Positions 1-9,204 are shown, counted from the stretch's first letter. The stretch is 64,000 nt of DNA from Mesorhizobium sp. ES1-4 (GCF_020164745.1 NZ_JAIUGV010000011.1:178211-242210); one strand, 5' to 3'. The notes: generated by a model from the sequence alone, not told the origin. Numbers and translations are program-made.

Positions 1-2
1 CT

Positions 3-113
3 ACACTGAAAATCAATCCCGAGCTCGTCCGATTCCTTGATGGTTTTCTCGATGACCATGTGGTTGTTGCTGTCACCGCCGTGCCGCCCGCACAGCTCGA
101 AGGCGAATATTGA
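3..113 (+). CDS. C-terminal end of an unidentified protein (cut by window edge)
   Basis: An open frame enters from the left edge and stops with TGA at 111-113, giving 36 residues that end in PPAQLEGEY. Composition is protein-like, with hydrophobic and acidic residues alternating. The family cannot be recognised from so short a tail. It lies 72 bp upstream of a small membrane-protein gene on the same strand and may be the first gene of that operon. Confidence 0.4.
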   Translation, partial: TLKINPELVRFLDGFLDDHVVVAVTAVPPAQLEGEY

Positions 114-185
114 AAAGGGGAGAACTATAGATACGGCGTTGGACTTCTGCTATCGTCGTCCGGTCGGTGCACAAGCGGGGGCGCG

Positions 186-458
186 GTGTCACAAAAGAAG
201 TTGCTGGACCGTGTGGCCATTGCTGCACTCCCGAAAATCGATGAATCAAAGGTAAGTGAACGCCCGCTCTGGTGGTGGGTGCTTTTTTGGCCTGGGAAGC
301 TCGTCCTGTGGGTTCAATACATGTGGCCGGGGCGTATATCTTCTGCATTTGGCAGCGCCAGACGACGCAACGTGCCGTTAATCCAGGTTCTTTACAGCCT
401 TTACTTCTACCTTTGCGTCGTCCTCGCTTTGGGATGGCTGATCATTTCCATGCATTGA
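186..458 (+). CDS. Small membrane protein, unknown
   Basis: Ninety residues from a GTG start that follows a G-rich ribosome-binding stretch. The protein has a tryptophan-rich hydrophobic segment at about residues 28-48 (RPLWWWVLFWPGK) and a second one near the C-terminus (about 68-88), so it probably crosses the membrane twice. It ends 15 bp before the J-domain gene, which suggests co-transcription and possibly a shared membrane complex. No family was recognised. Confidence 0.6.
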   Translation: MSQKKLLDRVAIAALPKIDESKVSERPLWWWVLFWPGKLVLWVQYMWPGRISSAFGSARRRNVPLIQVLYSLYFYLCVVLALGWLIISMH

Positions 459-473
459 GACGAGCGGACCGGA

Positions 474-1484
474 ATGGCGAGAAGAAGAAAAAATGACGAC
501 GGCGCGACCTTCGTCATAGGTGCCGTAGTGATCGTAGGGATCGTCGTTCTTACAATCCTACTCACAGCAACTGTGTTTGCCCCAGCGATCTTGATGGTGG
601 CCTTTGCCGTGTACCAGCTAAAGGCGGGTACCCGCCCGATGGTCGAGGAACCTCATGAATCCGAACTTCTCAACCTGTCCACGGTTGAAGAGGAACTCGC
701 CGCCAAAATTGGTCGTCTAGAGGAAATCGAGGAGGTGGCTTTTGACGCAGATTTAATGAGGAACGCAGATTACAGCTTCCACCGCGGGAGCAGGTTGGGC
801 AAACAGCTTAATGCGGAAATAGAGTCGCTAGGGCCGCGCGTATCCGAACTCCAGCGCCTAGCGGGCGATGTCCGCGCTGCGCCGCTTGCCAGCTTTCAGC
901 AATGGGTCCACGTGACCGCAATGCGGTCAGCCATCGGACGGACTCTTGTCGTGTACCTAGCTATCTTTGCGGGTTCGTACTGGTTGGTAATGGGCCCTTG
1001 GAAGGATCTGGGCGCTTTCACCGCCCGGCACGTCTTGTTTCACGCAGGCAATATGAGCGAAGTCGTATACGGCGCCGCATTCGTTTCAGGGTTATCAAGT
1101 ACCATTGTGCTGTATCTGGTCTACCGTTCCCGGACCGGTCGTATTTTGTCCGAGCATGCTGAAATCGCCCAACGGTGGACGGAATTCGCGTCGTTTGAGG
1201 TCAGCCCGACGAAAGAGATCGCCGACGAGGAGGTCTATGAAGAAGATGTTTCGTCGCACCAGCATAGGAGCGTGCTAGACGACGCAAAACGCGCTTGGCA
1301 CGAGGTTCTTGGTGTCTCCTCTCGGGCTTCAGCCGACGAGATCAATGCCGCTTACCGAGCGAAAATGATGAAGAACCACCCCGACAAGGTAGCCGAACTC
1401 GACGACGAATTCAGGCAGTTGGCTGAATCGCGGGCTAAGATGCTGAACTGGGCAAGAGACGAAGGCATTCAGGCATCAGGATGA
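474..1484 (+). CDS. Membrane-anchored J-domain (DnaJ-like) protein
   Basis: The protein has 336 residues. A long hydrophobic N-terminus (about 13-50) is followed by an acidic coiled-coil-like stretch (65-145) and two more membrane segments (about 156-176 and 196-217). A J-domain closes it (about 265-333): the helix containing KRAWHEVLGV, then the HPD tripeptide in NHPDK that is required to stimulate Hsp70 ATPase. The J-domain probably faces the cytoplasm and recruits DnaK to a membrane client. This resembles the DjlA-type layout, but with the J-domain at the extreme C-terminus. It is likely co-transcribed with the small membrane protein upstream. The specific client is unknown. Confidence 0.8.
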   Translation: MARRRKNDDGATFVIGAVVIVGIVVLTILLTATVFAPAILMVAFAVYQLKAGTRPMVEEPHESELLNLSTVEEELAAKIGRLEEIEEVAFDADLMRNADYSFHRGSRLGKQLNAEIESLGPRVSELQRLAGDVRAAPLASFQQWVHVTAMRSAIGRTLVVYLAIFAGSYWLVMGPWKDLGAFTARHVLFHAGNMSEVVYGAAFVSGLSSTIVLYLVYRSRTGRILSEHAEIAQRWTEFASFEVSPTKEIADEEVYEEDVSSHQHRSVLDDAKRAWHEVLGVSSRASADEINAAYRAKMMKNHPDKVAELDDEFRQLAESRAKMLNWARDEGIQASG

Positions 1485-2165
1485 AGCCAGGTTTGGGGCG
1501 CACTTCGCCTTGCAATTCAGGTACTGTTGCTCACCCAACAAGCAGAGGTCGACCGCAGGCCCCTCGGTGCTCCTCAATCTGTCAAGCAGAGTTAATCGCA
1601 GAGATCAAAGGGAGCCTAGGTCGTCAGGCAACCGCCACGGGGATGCAGAATGGGCGCCTGGCGGATACTACCGTCAGCGGCAATTCATCCGTCGAAACCG
1701 GATCGCCATACGAGTTCGCGTACTTTCCATCGGTGAGGCCACATGTTAGCGTCTGGCTCGGCGGACTTGTTTCGCCCGGCCGACGCTCTGAGCCAACCCA
1801 CCCCCCCGCGCCCAATGAGCGTCGGCCGATTGCTCCGTCAGCATGCCCTGCATTGGCTATTAGGCCAGCGCGTTGTCCAGCTCTGGGATAGGTTTAGCCG
1901 ATTCTTTTCTCGCCTGCCGCGCTGGTGTGGCGGCGCGGACTGGCACCGCCGCGAGGCAACGACGGCCTAAGGCGATCGAGATGGTGCCGACTGGCTGGCC
2001 GTCGGCGTGGTCAGTCCGGCAAAGGTCTCGCCTTGACTACAAAGCTTTCCATTCCTAGCGCAGATGCAGCAGGCGCGGCGATGCTCACCGGAGTGTTGAC
2101 AAAGGCGTTGCCCGATGGAGATTATATTGACGCAGGGCGGTGCGATTTCGTGCAAGTCGATCATC
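1485..2165. other. Gene-free stretch, no supported gene
   Basis: About 680 bp between the J-domain gene and the cold-shock gene. Several short frames are open on both strands because of high GC, but none has a convincing start, ribosome-binding site or family likeness. A fragment at 1815-1970 with an LLRQHALHWLLG-type sequence may be a remnant. I see no tRNA or clear terminator. Confidence 0.5.
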
Positions 2166-2754
2166 ATGAGCAAACATAGAGACCGTCGCGAGACGCATAG
2201 GCATCGCTATGACGATGAGCGCGCCTTCTTCTCGGAAGACCCTGTCGAGCCGAGCTACTTTCAGCGCTCCTCGGCGACGGCGGAGCCTCGCGGTGATGTG
2301 GTTCAACGCCAGCAAGGGCTTTGGATTTGTGAAGCTGTCGGACGGTGCCGAGGCCTATTGGCATATCCGCGTGCTCGAGTCTGCCGGGAGCCGTGGTGTT
2401 TCCGAGGGGATGCATCTCAAAGTCCGGATCGAAGAAGGCCCACGAGGCCGACACGTCGGGCAGGTGCTCAACATTCACGACGAAACGGCGATTGCTCCAC
2501 CGCCCCCGCGTCGGGTTGAGAGTGCGGGCGCTGGCTCAAATGCGATGGCAGAAACCGAGGGCACCGTCAGATGGTACAATTCCGAGAAGGGCTTCGGCTT
2601 CATCTCGATCACGAGTGAGGAGAAGGACGTTTTCGTCCATGCCACCGCGTTAGGTCGGTCAGGACTCACGATGCTCGTGGAGGGGCAGAAAGTGTTTATT
2701 GAATGCGGACAAGGTAAGAAAGGCCTCGAGGTTCGCAGCATTCGCCTCTCGTAA
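2166..2754 (+). pseudogene. Dual cold-shock-domain protein, frameshifted
   Basis: The start at 2166 gives MSKHRDRRETHRH..., the usual N-terminus of rhizobial two-domain cold-shock proteins, and stays open to about 2290. The two nucleic-acid-binding domains are in the next frame (+1) from about 2290: VMWFNASKGFGFVKL and, after an AP-rich linker, VRWYNSEKGFGFISI with DVFVHATAL. Both contain the RNP1-like KGFGF motif. The change of frame falls in the GGAGCCTCGCGGTGATGTGG stretch. Either the gene is disrupted, the shorter form from the ATG at about 2299 is translated, or there is a sequencing error. The family acts as RNA chaperones or stress regulators. Confidence 0.7.
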
Positions 2755-3249
2755 GGCATCCCATCGGTATGGCACCAAACCGCATGAATGGCGGGCGGCG
2801 AGAATGAAGCTGTTTTATGTACAGGGCTGGCTTCGGCGATGCGGTGGGTCGGTCCAAGAACGTCCAACCGGCGCTGTCGGCGATCCAATCGCCAGTCTCC
2901 GCGCGAAGCTCCGCGGTACGGTCATGTCGCAGGGAATGCGAAGTTCATACGGAGATCATTCCTCCGCGGCTCCGGGCTATTTTGAGGGCGAGCTACGCCC
3001 CTTGTCGGGCAGGCCTCCCGTGAGGCAAACGGTGCTTTGCGCCTACGGGTGGGGCTCGTCCGCACCCGAGCAGGCGAAAGTGCGGATCTAGGGTTTGGGG
3101 GGTGGAGTTTTGAGAGTTTCGTGGTGACCGAACTCAGTGCGTCGCCCCGTTGCTCTCGGCCTCAATTCGTTTCAAGGAAAGTCGAAAACCACGTCCACAC
3201 TTACCGCGACTAAGGCCGTCTGTTACAAAATCATAAAGGCCAAAAGGGG
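2755..3249. other. Gene-free stretch
   Basis: About 500 bp after the cold-shock gene. Short open frames exist but none shows a credible start or family. GC-rich inverted repeats near 2980-3060 (GGGCGAGCTACGCCCC) could serve as a transcription stop. Nothing else was recognised. Confidence 0.4.
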
Positions 3250-3576
3250 CTACTGTCGAAGAAGAACGCCCCCGAATTGCGCCCACAAGCGTTCGCATTC
3301 TCTCGCCCTCAGGCTCGGCGTCCCCGGCTGGCCGTAGAAGACCATCGCGCCGCGAACGTCGTATCCGAGCACCGAGGCGTTGGCGACGAACTGAATGGCC
3401 ATTCCCAAGGTGACGGCACCGATCTTGGCCTCAGTTTTGTTGGTGAGGTCTATTACACCAAAAACTTCTGCACTCTCGCTCTTCACGGCCAGAACGGAGT
3501 TCGAGATCGCATTGTTCCCTAGGAGCATTTGAGTTAGTCGCCCGCTGATAACGGCTTCCCCAACTCTCTGCCCCAA
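3250..3576 (-). CDS. Hypothetical protein, possibly 5'-truncated
   Basis: About 108 residues from a TTG codon. Composition is normal for a soluble protein (motifs LLGNNAISNSVLAVKSE and NKTEAKIGAVTLGMA). The protein-like reading continues upstream of the TTG (DWEQT) until a TAG, so the native start may be lost. No family was recognised; it may be a remnant. Confidence 0.4.
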   Translation of the reverse strand: MGQRVGEAVISGRLTQMLLGNNAISNSVLAVKSESAEVFGVIDLTNKTEAKIGAVTLGMAIQFVANASVLGYDVRGAMVFYGQPGTPSLRARECERLWAQFGGVLLRQ

Positions 3577-3677
3577 AGTTTGTTCCCAATCGCCAGTCGT
3601 CGCCTATCATAGGTAATCGCGTGCTGCACTTAACGTGGCGTAATTACCGGACAAGGAGTTTTTCGAGAGAGAACGCA

Positions 3678-3938
3678 ATGCTATATCCAGGTCGATTTTT
3701 GGAGCCGCGCGAAATCGCGATGCTCGCCCGCGTTGTTCAGACAGTCTGCAGAGAGCGCGGCCTTTCCCCTGTTTCTCAACAAGGGGAGCACTTAGCTTCG
3801 CACTTGCTCAAGCTGTTTATGAATGGTTTGACCGGGGAGCACGAGTTGCTCGAGGTCGAGAGGGGCCCGGCTCGAGGGTATGACCGACTGCTCCAGCAGG
3901 TTTCTGCTAGTCACGCAGGGACGAGGGAAGTCGCGTGA
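3678..3938 (+). CDS. Small hypothetical protein, rhizobial family
   Basis: The start at 3678 follows a GAGAGAG ribosome-binding stretch. The product has 86 residues with a conserved block EIAMLARVV...LASHLLKLFMNGLTGEHELLE. The same pattern (ELALLGRVF...VASRIIANYMAGIKDEDELL) occurs in the gene at 43162-43371, so the two are paralogues of one small family. Function is unknown; the helical, acidic make-up would suit a small regulator. Confidence 0.6.
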   Translation: MLYPGRFLEPREIAMLARVVQTVCRERGLSPVSQQGEHLASHLLKLFMNGLTGEHELLEVERGPARGYDRLLQQVSASHAGTREVA

Positions 3939-4255
3939 TTCCTACGGTCGAGCCGCTCTCGAACGCGCTTGGCCGCTTCGCCGCTTTGGGGCAGCCTCCC
4001 AGACTTGCCTTCGATTAGCATCTGATTGCGGCGCCCGTTGAGGTGAACAAGGTCGAGGCATAGAAGACGAGTCTCGGCGAGTTTGGATTGCCCAGCTGCC
4101 GCTCGAGAGCTTGATAATGGGCGAGACGGTTGTGCCGAGCACGACATCATTGCCGTCGATGGCGGACGAACCGGCAGGGCAGTCGCTGCCCGTACGCCAC
4201 AGGAGAAAAGACAACCTGGCGAGCCGATTTTCCACGCCTAAGCGAACAAGGGCAA

Positions 4256-4280
4256 GGAACCTACTGGGCTCGGCGAAGTT
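4256..4280 (+). promoter_or_regulatory. EcfG-type stress promoter
   Basis: GGAAC at 4256-4260, 17 bp, then GTT at 4278-4280. This matches the GGAAC-N16/17-(C)GTT consensus of the alphaproteobacterial general-stress sigma factor EcfG. It lies 31 bp before the ATG of the Tat-exported SDR gene, a sensible promoter distance. Confidence 0.55.
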
Positions 4281-4311
4281 CGGGAGCTTCCCGCCCGCTC
4301 GGAGAAGTCGA

Positions 4312-5325
4312 ATGTCCAAAGACCATCCTCATTCGTTGTCCCGACGTGAAGTCATGGCCGCGGCAGGAGTCGTCGGAATAGCGGCCGGCGTCGCGGGGTC
4401 GGCCAGCGCCCAGCAAACAAGCCTCAACCCCACAGGGAATGGACCTGCCATGCAAGATCCCCGCTCCAAGTACCCCAAGCCGCCGTTCGAAGCACAGACC
4501 CAGCCCTGGCCCGGTCTGGCGCGCGAAATGAAGCCCAAACCGGACCACGGGGAGACCAGCTATAAAGGTTCAGGACGGCTGGCGGGGCGCAAGGCCCTCA
4601 TCACTGGCGGCGATTCCGGCATGGGCCGGGCTGCTGCTATAGCCTATGCGCGCGAAGGAGCGGACGTCGCGATTAATTATTATCCGTCGGAAGAGCCGGA
4701 CGCGAGCGAAGTCATCCAGCTCATCCGCGATGTCGGCAGAACCGGCATCGGGATACCCGGCGATCTGCGGGCAGAGGCCTTCTGCCAAAAGCTGGTGGCC
4801 GACGCCGTACAGCAGCTCGGCGGACTCGATATCGTCGTTTGCAATGCCGGACGGCAGCAGGCGAGATCTTCCATCTTGGACATCACGACCGACGATTTCG
4901 ATGCCACGATGAAGACCAACATCTACGCGCCGTTCTGGATCATCAAGGCGGCGCTGCCGCATCTGAAGCCAGGATCGTGCATCATCGGCACTACGTCGGA
5001 ACAAGCCTACGATCCTTCGCCTGAGCTTTACGACTACGCCCAGACCAAGGCCGCGACAATGAATTATGTGAAGTCGTTAGCGAAGCAGCTTGGACCCAAG
5101 GGCATTCGCGTCAACGGCGTAGCGCCTGGGCCAATCTGGACTCCGCTTCAGATAAGCGGCGGTGCGTCGGAAGAAAAGTACAGGAAATTCGGCAGCACGA
5201 CTGCGCTGGAACGCCCGGGCCAACCTGCGGAACTGGCTTCGATTTACGTGCAGCTGGCGGCTGACGACGCCAGCTTCGCAACCGGAAACATCTATGGCTC
5301 TGGCGGAGGTCAGGGACAGCCGTGA
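4312..5325 (+). CDS. SDR-family oxidoreductase with Tat signal
   Basis: Start chosen at 4312 because GGAGAAG lies 4-5 bp upstream; it gives 337 residues. A twin-arginine signal begins at residues 11-12 (LSRREVMAAAG), with a hydrophobic core and an ASA-QQ cleavage site, so the folded enzyme is likely exported by Tat. The mature part is a classical or extended short-chain dehydrogenase: Rossmann TGGDSGMGRA near residue 97, NAG motif (CNAGRQQ), serine in TTSEQAYD, and YxxxK in YDYAQTK near 241-245. It resembles the YhdF/GsiB-like stress SDRs that act on glucose or aldehydes with NAD(P); the substrate cannot be told. An EcfG-type box lies directly upstream. Confidence 0.85.
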   Translation: MSKDHPHSLSRREVMAAAGVVGIAAGVAGSASAQQTSLNPTGNGPAMQDPRSKYPKPPFEAQTQPWPGLAREMKPKPDHGETSYKGSGRLAGRKALITGGDSGMGRAAAIAYAREGADVAINYYPSEEPDASEVIQLIRDVGRTGIGIPGDLRAEAFCQKLVADAVQQLGGLDIVVCNAGRQQARSSILDITTDDFDATMKTNIYAPFWIIKAALPHLKPGSCIIGTTSEQAYDPSPELYDYAQTKAATMNYVKSLAKQLGPKGIRVNGVAPGPIWTPLQISGGASEEKYRKFGSTTALERPGQPAELASIYVQLAADDASFATGNIYGSGGGQGQP

Positions 5326-5419
5326 TCAAGGCGAGGGGCAGCACCATGTTGGCGCCGCCAAGCACATCGCCGGAGTGTCGGTCGGCGCGCGGCGGGCTAA
5401 TCCGGTCCGCGGCGCCCAC

Positions 5420-5683
5420 ATAATGGCATGTCTTCACCACCGTCAGAGCCATGCAAGAAGGACTAGATTTCATCCATGTCGATCTCCCGTCACCGTTCCG
5501 GCCGATCGCAGAGAAGATTCGGCCGACAGCTTCCTGGACCTCGTTCTCGGACAGCGACCCGTCAGCATTGGTGTCCAGAAGCGCGAGTATAACTGGCATC
5601 CCGACGCCGTGCATCATGCGAGAACCGTGACGGCGAGCCATCCTATGCTCACCGGCCGGCCTCCATTGCGGTGCCGCTGCCAA
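5420..5683 (-). pseudogene. EF-hand protein remnant
   Basis: The reverse strand reads GMPVILALLDTNADGSLSENEV, a canonical EF-hand loop, then IFSAIGRNGDG, the start of a second. The second loop continues only after a frameshift (EIDMDEI) and then meets TAG in place of the expected glutamine codon, after which SFLHGSDGGEDMP continues the family sequence. One shift plus one nonsense codon show a decayed periplasmic EF-hand protein. The N-terminal signal region is not recognisable. Confidence 0.65.
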
Positions 5684-5857
5684 CCGCCCCCACGGCGGGA
5701 AGCTTCCTCTTGGCGGTCGACACCCTCCTCTTGCCGATTGTTCCTTCCGAACGGGGCCGATCCCGTTTCTGCGAACCCTCGCGCATTGAGACCGAAGGCA
5801 CTCGAGTGCTTGATGGACTCAAGGCAATGCTCCGGCACCTCGAACATGCCCCATTAG

Positions 5858-6127
5858 AAAGATCGCCGAGAATTCGCTAGCGCTTACGTCGACCTCAACC
5901 AAGTCCATCCGGTTCGTGAAAGCAACGGGCGATCGCAGAAGGTCTTCTTCTCCTTGATCGCGCGCCGTTATGGGATCCAGCTAAACTGGGCTGAGATTTC
6001 CCCGGAAGAGCATAACAAGGCCGCGATCGACGGGTCATTCGGCGAGCTTGGCCTGATGGATCAGCATTTCAGGTCGATGGCCGTACGGACCCTAATAAGG
6101 CTGGTTCTGATCGAAAGCCGACCGTGA
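5858..6127 (+). pseudogene. Fic-domain protein remnant
   Basis: An open frame of about 88 codons begins after a stop at 5855-5857 and has no start codon of its own. It contains REFASAYVDLNQVHPVRESNGRSQKVFF, which matches the Fic core motif HPFxxGNGR with the tail that packs behind it. The motif is altered: F to V, and G to S in GNGR (here ESNGR). The catalytic His is present, but the glycine needed for the anion-binding loop is lost. Only the C-terminal half of the Fic fold survives, so this is a fragment of an AMP-transferase-type toxin gene. Confidence 0.7.
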
Positions 6128-6270
6128 GGATTGCAGATGTGGAGGGGCGGAGCGGTTGACCTTCTTGAGCGCCCGGTCGTCTGCTCCACAGTGCGACCTG
6201 CCGCAGGCATTCAGGAGGCCAGGCAATCGGGGGAGCAGCGCCGCGACCGCGCATAATGACAATGCCGCTC

Positions 6271-6537
6271 TTACGCTGGCTGTTCCTCGCTGAAATTGGG
6301 TGAAGCAGTCTCCAGGGGACCTATCCGGTCGAACCGCACGGAATGCCCCCGCTGGACGGCGCTTCGGGCCAGCAGATGATCCAGTTGGGCATCTTCAATG
6401 GGGCTGCGGACCACCTGACGAATGGCCTTGCATGCCAGTTCGGTCGACACGAAGTCATACCTCCTGCTTCTGGCGAGAACATATTGTTCAACCAGCATCT
6501 TCACGCGCCTGAGCGCGATGTCGTCGGCATGTTGCAT
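6271..6537 (-). CDS. Small hypothetical protein, stress-type promoter
   Basis: Eighty-eight residues. The start is well supported by AGGAGGA 9 bp upstream. The product is helical and rich in Arg and Leu (KMLVEQYVLARSRRYDFVS, LDHLLARSAVQRGHS), with no signal peptide or membrane segment. An EcfG-type box lies 24-48 bp upstream of the start, so it is probably part of the general stress response. No characterised family was recognised. Confidence 0.65.
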   Translation of the reverse strand: MQHADDIALRRVKMLVEQYVLARSRRYDFVSTELACKAIRQVVRSPIEDAQLDHLLARSAVQRGHSVRFDRIGPLETASPNFSEEQPA

Positions 6538-6560
6538 TTGGTGGTTCCTCCTGCGCGCCG

Positions 6561-6585
6561 AACTGCCGAACGGCTAGGTTGTTCC
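6561..6585 (-). promoter_or_regulatory. EcfG-type stress promoter
   Basis: On the reverse strand, GGAAC (6585-6581), 17 bp, then GTT (6563-6561), placed just upstream of the small gene starting at 6537. Confidence 0.5.
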
Positions 6586-6817
6586 ACCTGATTGAAAACT
6601 TGGAAAGCCCGCGCCTCCCGGCCGGGGAGCGCGCGGGCTGATCAGGTCGAGGGGAACCCAATCGCGCAGCGTCAAACGAGGGGAGCGACGACGCCGCACG
6701 ACACCGAACTTGCATCGACGCCAGTTGTTCCACTTCGCCTTCTTCGCGTTGTTCGCGCCTGAACGCACCCGAGGAGATCGCCTGCTTTCGCAGCCGGGAA
6801 TTCGACCGATCCCCTCC

Positions 6818-6842
6818 GGAACAATCAGACGCCCCGCTGGTT
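6818..6842 (+). promoter_or_regulatory. EcfG-type stress promoter
   Basis: GGAAC at 6818-6822, 17 bp, GTT at 6840-6842, 27 bp before the SDR start at 6870. Confidence 0.5.
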
Positions 6843-6869
6843 CGGCCAGAACGAACCTCGGAGGACGTG

Positions 6870-7655
6870 ATGAATAATGCGAGGCTGGCCTTGGTGACGG
6901 GCGCATCGAGCGGCATTGGTAAGGAACTTGCCAAACTGTGTGCCAAGGACGGCTATAACTTGGTCATAGCTGCCGACGAGCCGGCGGTCCAACGGGCAGC
7001 CGAGGCTCTGGCTTCGCACGATGTGACGGTTGAGGCCATTGAGGCCGACCTGGCGTCCGTCGAGGGTGTCGATCAGCTCGTCACGAAGATCGGCGATCGC
7101 GACATCGACCTTCTGTTCCTGAACGCCGGACGCGGTCTCGGCGACAGCTTCATCGACCAGGACTGGCAGAAAGTTCGCCGGGTCATCGACACCAACATTA
7201 CGGGCACGGTCTACCTTGCGCATGAACTCGGCGCCAGGATGGCACGCCGTGGCTGTGGCCGAATTCTGTTCACCGGCTCGATTGCAGGCTTCATGCCCGG
7301 CACTTTCCAGGCCGTCTACAACGGCACCAAGGCATTTATCGATTCCTTCGGGATCGCACTGCGCCATGAGATGCGGGACACCGGCGTCACGGTCACGGTG
7401 CTGATGCCCGGGGCGACTCAGACGCGGTTCTTCGAACGTGCCGAGATGATGGACACCAAGGTCGGTACCGACGAGAAGGACAATCCGGCCGATGTTGCCA
7501 GAACCGGCTACGAGGCGATGATGGCGGGCGAGGAACAAGTGATCACCGGCTGGGTGAACAAGCTGCAGGTCGCCGCCGCGCATGTCACTCCGGCAGGTAC
7601 GCTGGCTGAACAGCACCGCAAAATGGCCGAGCCGGGGTCCGCGTCCAGAGACTGA
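6870..7655 (+). CDS. Short-chain dehydrogenase/reductase
   Basis: 261 residues from the ATG at 6870, with GGAGG 5 bp upstream; a GTG at 6867 is an alternative. Cofactor motif TGASSGIG is at about residues 10-17, NAG in FLNAGRG, Ser in LFTGSIAG, and YxxxK in YNGTKAF, so the catalytic triad is complete. The length fits classical SDRs. The substrate is unknown; the family member most like it is annotated as a DltE/YdfG-type oxidoreductase. It precedes the zinc alcohol dehydrogenase by 107 bp, and both may handle stress-generated aldehydes. An EcfG box precedes it. Confidence 0.85.
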   Translation: MNNARLALVTGASSGIGKELAKLCAKDGYNLVIAADEPAVQRAAEALASHDVTVEAIEADLASVEGVDQLVTKIGDRDIDLLFLNAGRGLGDSFIDQDWQKVRRVIDTNITGTVYLAHELGARMARRGCGRILFTGSIAGFMPGTFQAVYNGTKAFIDSFGIALRHEMRDTGVTVTVLMPGATQTRFFERAEMMDTKVGTDEKDNPADVARTGYEAMMAGEEQVITGWVNKLQVAAAHVTPAGTLAEQHRKMAEPGSASRD

Positions 7656-7762
7656 ACGCCGACCCCTTGCGAAGGTCGCAGACTGATCCCCGGTGGCCGC
7701 TCCTTTGCTTGAATGAATGGGGCATCGCCGACACCTCAAGCAGTTAACGCAGGAGCAACATC

Positions 7763-8941
7763 ATGAAAGCCCTCACATGGCACGGCAAAGGCGACATACG
7801 CTGCGATCAGGTGCAGGATCCGGCCATCGAGGATGACCGTGATGTCATCATCAAGGTCACCTGTTGCGCGATATGCGGCTCGGACCTGCACCTGATGGAC
7901 GGGTACATGCCCACCATGGAATCGGGCGACGTGCTTGGACACGAGACAATGGGAGAGGTCGTCGAGGTCGGCCGCGGCCATTCGAAGTTCAAGAAGGGCG
8001 ACCGCATCGTGGTGCCTTTCAACATTTCGTGCGGCGAGTGCTGGTTTTGCCAGAAGGGGCTGTTCTCGCTTTGCGACCGGTCCAATCCCAATGCCAAGCA
8101 GGCGGCCGAAGCGATGGGGCAATCGCCGGCAGGCCTGTTCGGTTATTCGCATCTCGTCGGCGGGTATTGGGGCGGCCAAGCCGAGTATCTTCGCGTTCCA
8201 TTCGCCGATGTCGGCCCGATCAAGGTGCCGGAAGGCGTGGACGACGAGCAGGTGCTGTTTCTTTCCGACATCTTTCCGACCGGCTACATGGCAGCCGAAA
8301 ACGCGGGTATCGAACCCGGTGAGACCGTCGCGATCTGGGGCTGCGGCCCGGTTGGCCAATTCGCCATCCAGAGCGCGTGGATGCTGGGCGCCGGACGCGT
8401 GATCGCGATCGACAAGGTTCCGGAACGACTTGCCATGGCTCGCGAACACGGCAGGGCCGAGACACTCGATTTTAGCAATTCCAACATCTATGACGCCCTG
8501 ATGGCGATGACCGATGGTCGCGGCCCGGATCGCTGCATCGATTGCGTCGGCACCGAAGCCGATGCCGGCGCCAGTGCCGACTCCATGCTCGACAAGGTAA
8601 AGGCGGCTGCGTTCATCGGCACCGACAGGCCGCATGTGCTGCGCGAAGCAATCTACTGCTGCCGCAAAGGCGGCACCATCTCCATCCCGGGCGTCTATAT
8701 CGGTCTCGTCGACCATATTCCCTTCGGCGCCGCGATGAACAAAGGCCTGACCTTTCATATGGGGCAGACCCATACGCAACGATATCTCGAACCGCTTTTG
8801 GCCAAGGTCCAGGCCGGGGAAATCGACCCGTCCTTCGTGATCACGCACAGGGCCGATCTCGAAGCCGGGCCCGATCTCTACAAGACGTTTCGCGACAAGC
8901 AGGACGGCTGCATCAAGGTGGTCATGCGGCCGCATGGCTGA
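7763..8941 (+). CDS. Zinc-dependent alcohol dehydrogenase, formaldehyde-dehydrogenase-like
   Basis: 392 residues, with AGGAGCAA before the ATG. Medium-chain dehydrogenase: catalytic zinc ligands in CAICGSDLH and GHETMG (about 37 and 60), structural zinc cysteines in CGECWFCQKGLFSLCD, and a Rossmann glycine motif in WGCGPVGQ near 193. The long insertion and the YLEPLLAKVQAG tail match the glutathione-independent formaldehyde-dehydrogenase-like group, which reduces or oxidises short aldehydes with NAD. It follows an SDR in the same direction. The substrate is not established. Confidence 0.85.
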   Translation: MKALTWHGKGDIRCDQVQDPAIEDDRDVIIKVTCCAICGSDLHLMDGYMPTMESGDVLGHETMGEVVEVGRGHSKFKKGDRIVVPFNISCGECWFCQKGLFSLCDRSNPNAKQAAEAMGQSPAGLFGYSHLVGGYWGGQAEYLRVPFADVGPIKVPEGVDDEQVLFLSDIFPTGYMAAENAGIEPGETVAIWGCGPVGQFAIQSAWMLGAGRVIAIDKVPERLAMAREHGRAETLDFSNSNIYDALMAMTDGRGPDRCIDCVGTEADAGASADSMLDKVKAAAFIGTDRPHVLREAIYCCRKGGTISIPGVYIGLVDHIPFGAAMNKGLTFHMGQTHTQRYLEPLLAKVQAGEIDPSFVITHRADLEAGPDLYKTFRDKQDGCIKVVMRPHG

Positions 8942-9204
8942 GCCCATCCAACAGTGGCAAGAGCCGCTTGGTCGTGACGTGGCTCTCTCGTCAGCATCGC
9001 GCCATTGCTGTCGCGGAATTTTCAATCGTGCCGACGATTGAGGTTCGTGTGCCAGGAAAGGAACCAGAATCTGGCAGCAAAATCTTCTGCATTGTCCACG
9101 GCGGCTTCGTCAGCGCGTCCGACTTGTAACGCGCTGTGCGCTTACTCTTACGGCGAGCCCGATCGCCTCCTCTCATTGCCAACACCGGCGGGACGTCACT
9201 TCCA

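Noticed and set aside
4111..4311. Upstream extension of the Tat SDR
   Set aside because: The twin-arginine signal and ribosome site place the start at 4312.
7736..9025. A 429-codon open frame on the minus strand opposite the alcohol dehydrogenase
   Set aside because: It mirrors the GC-rich codons of a clear zinc dehydrogenase and has no start signal or family.
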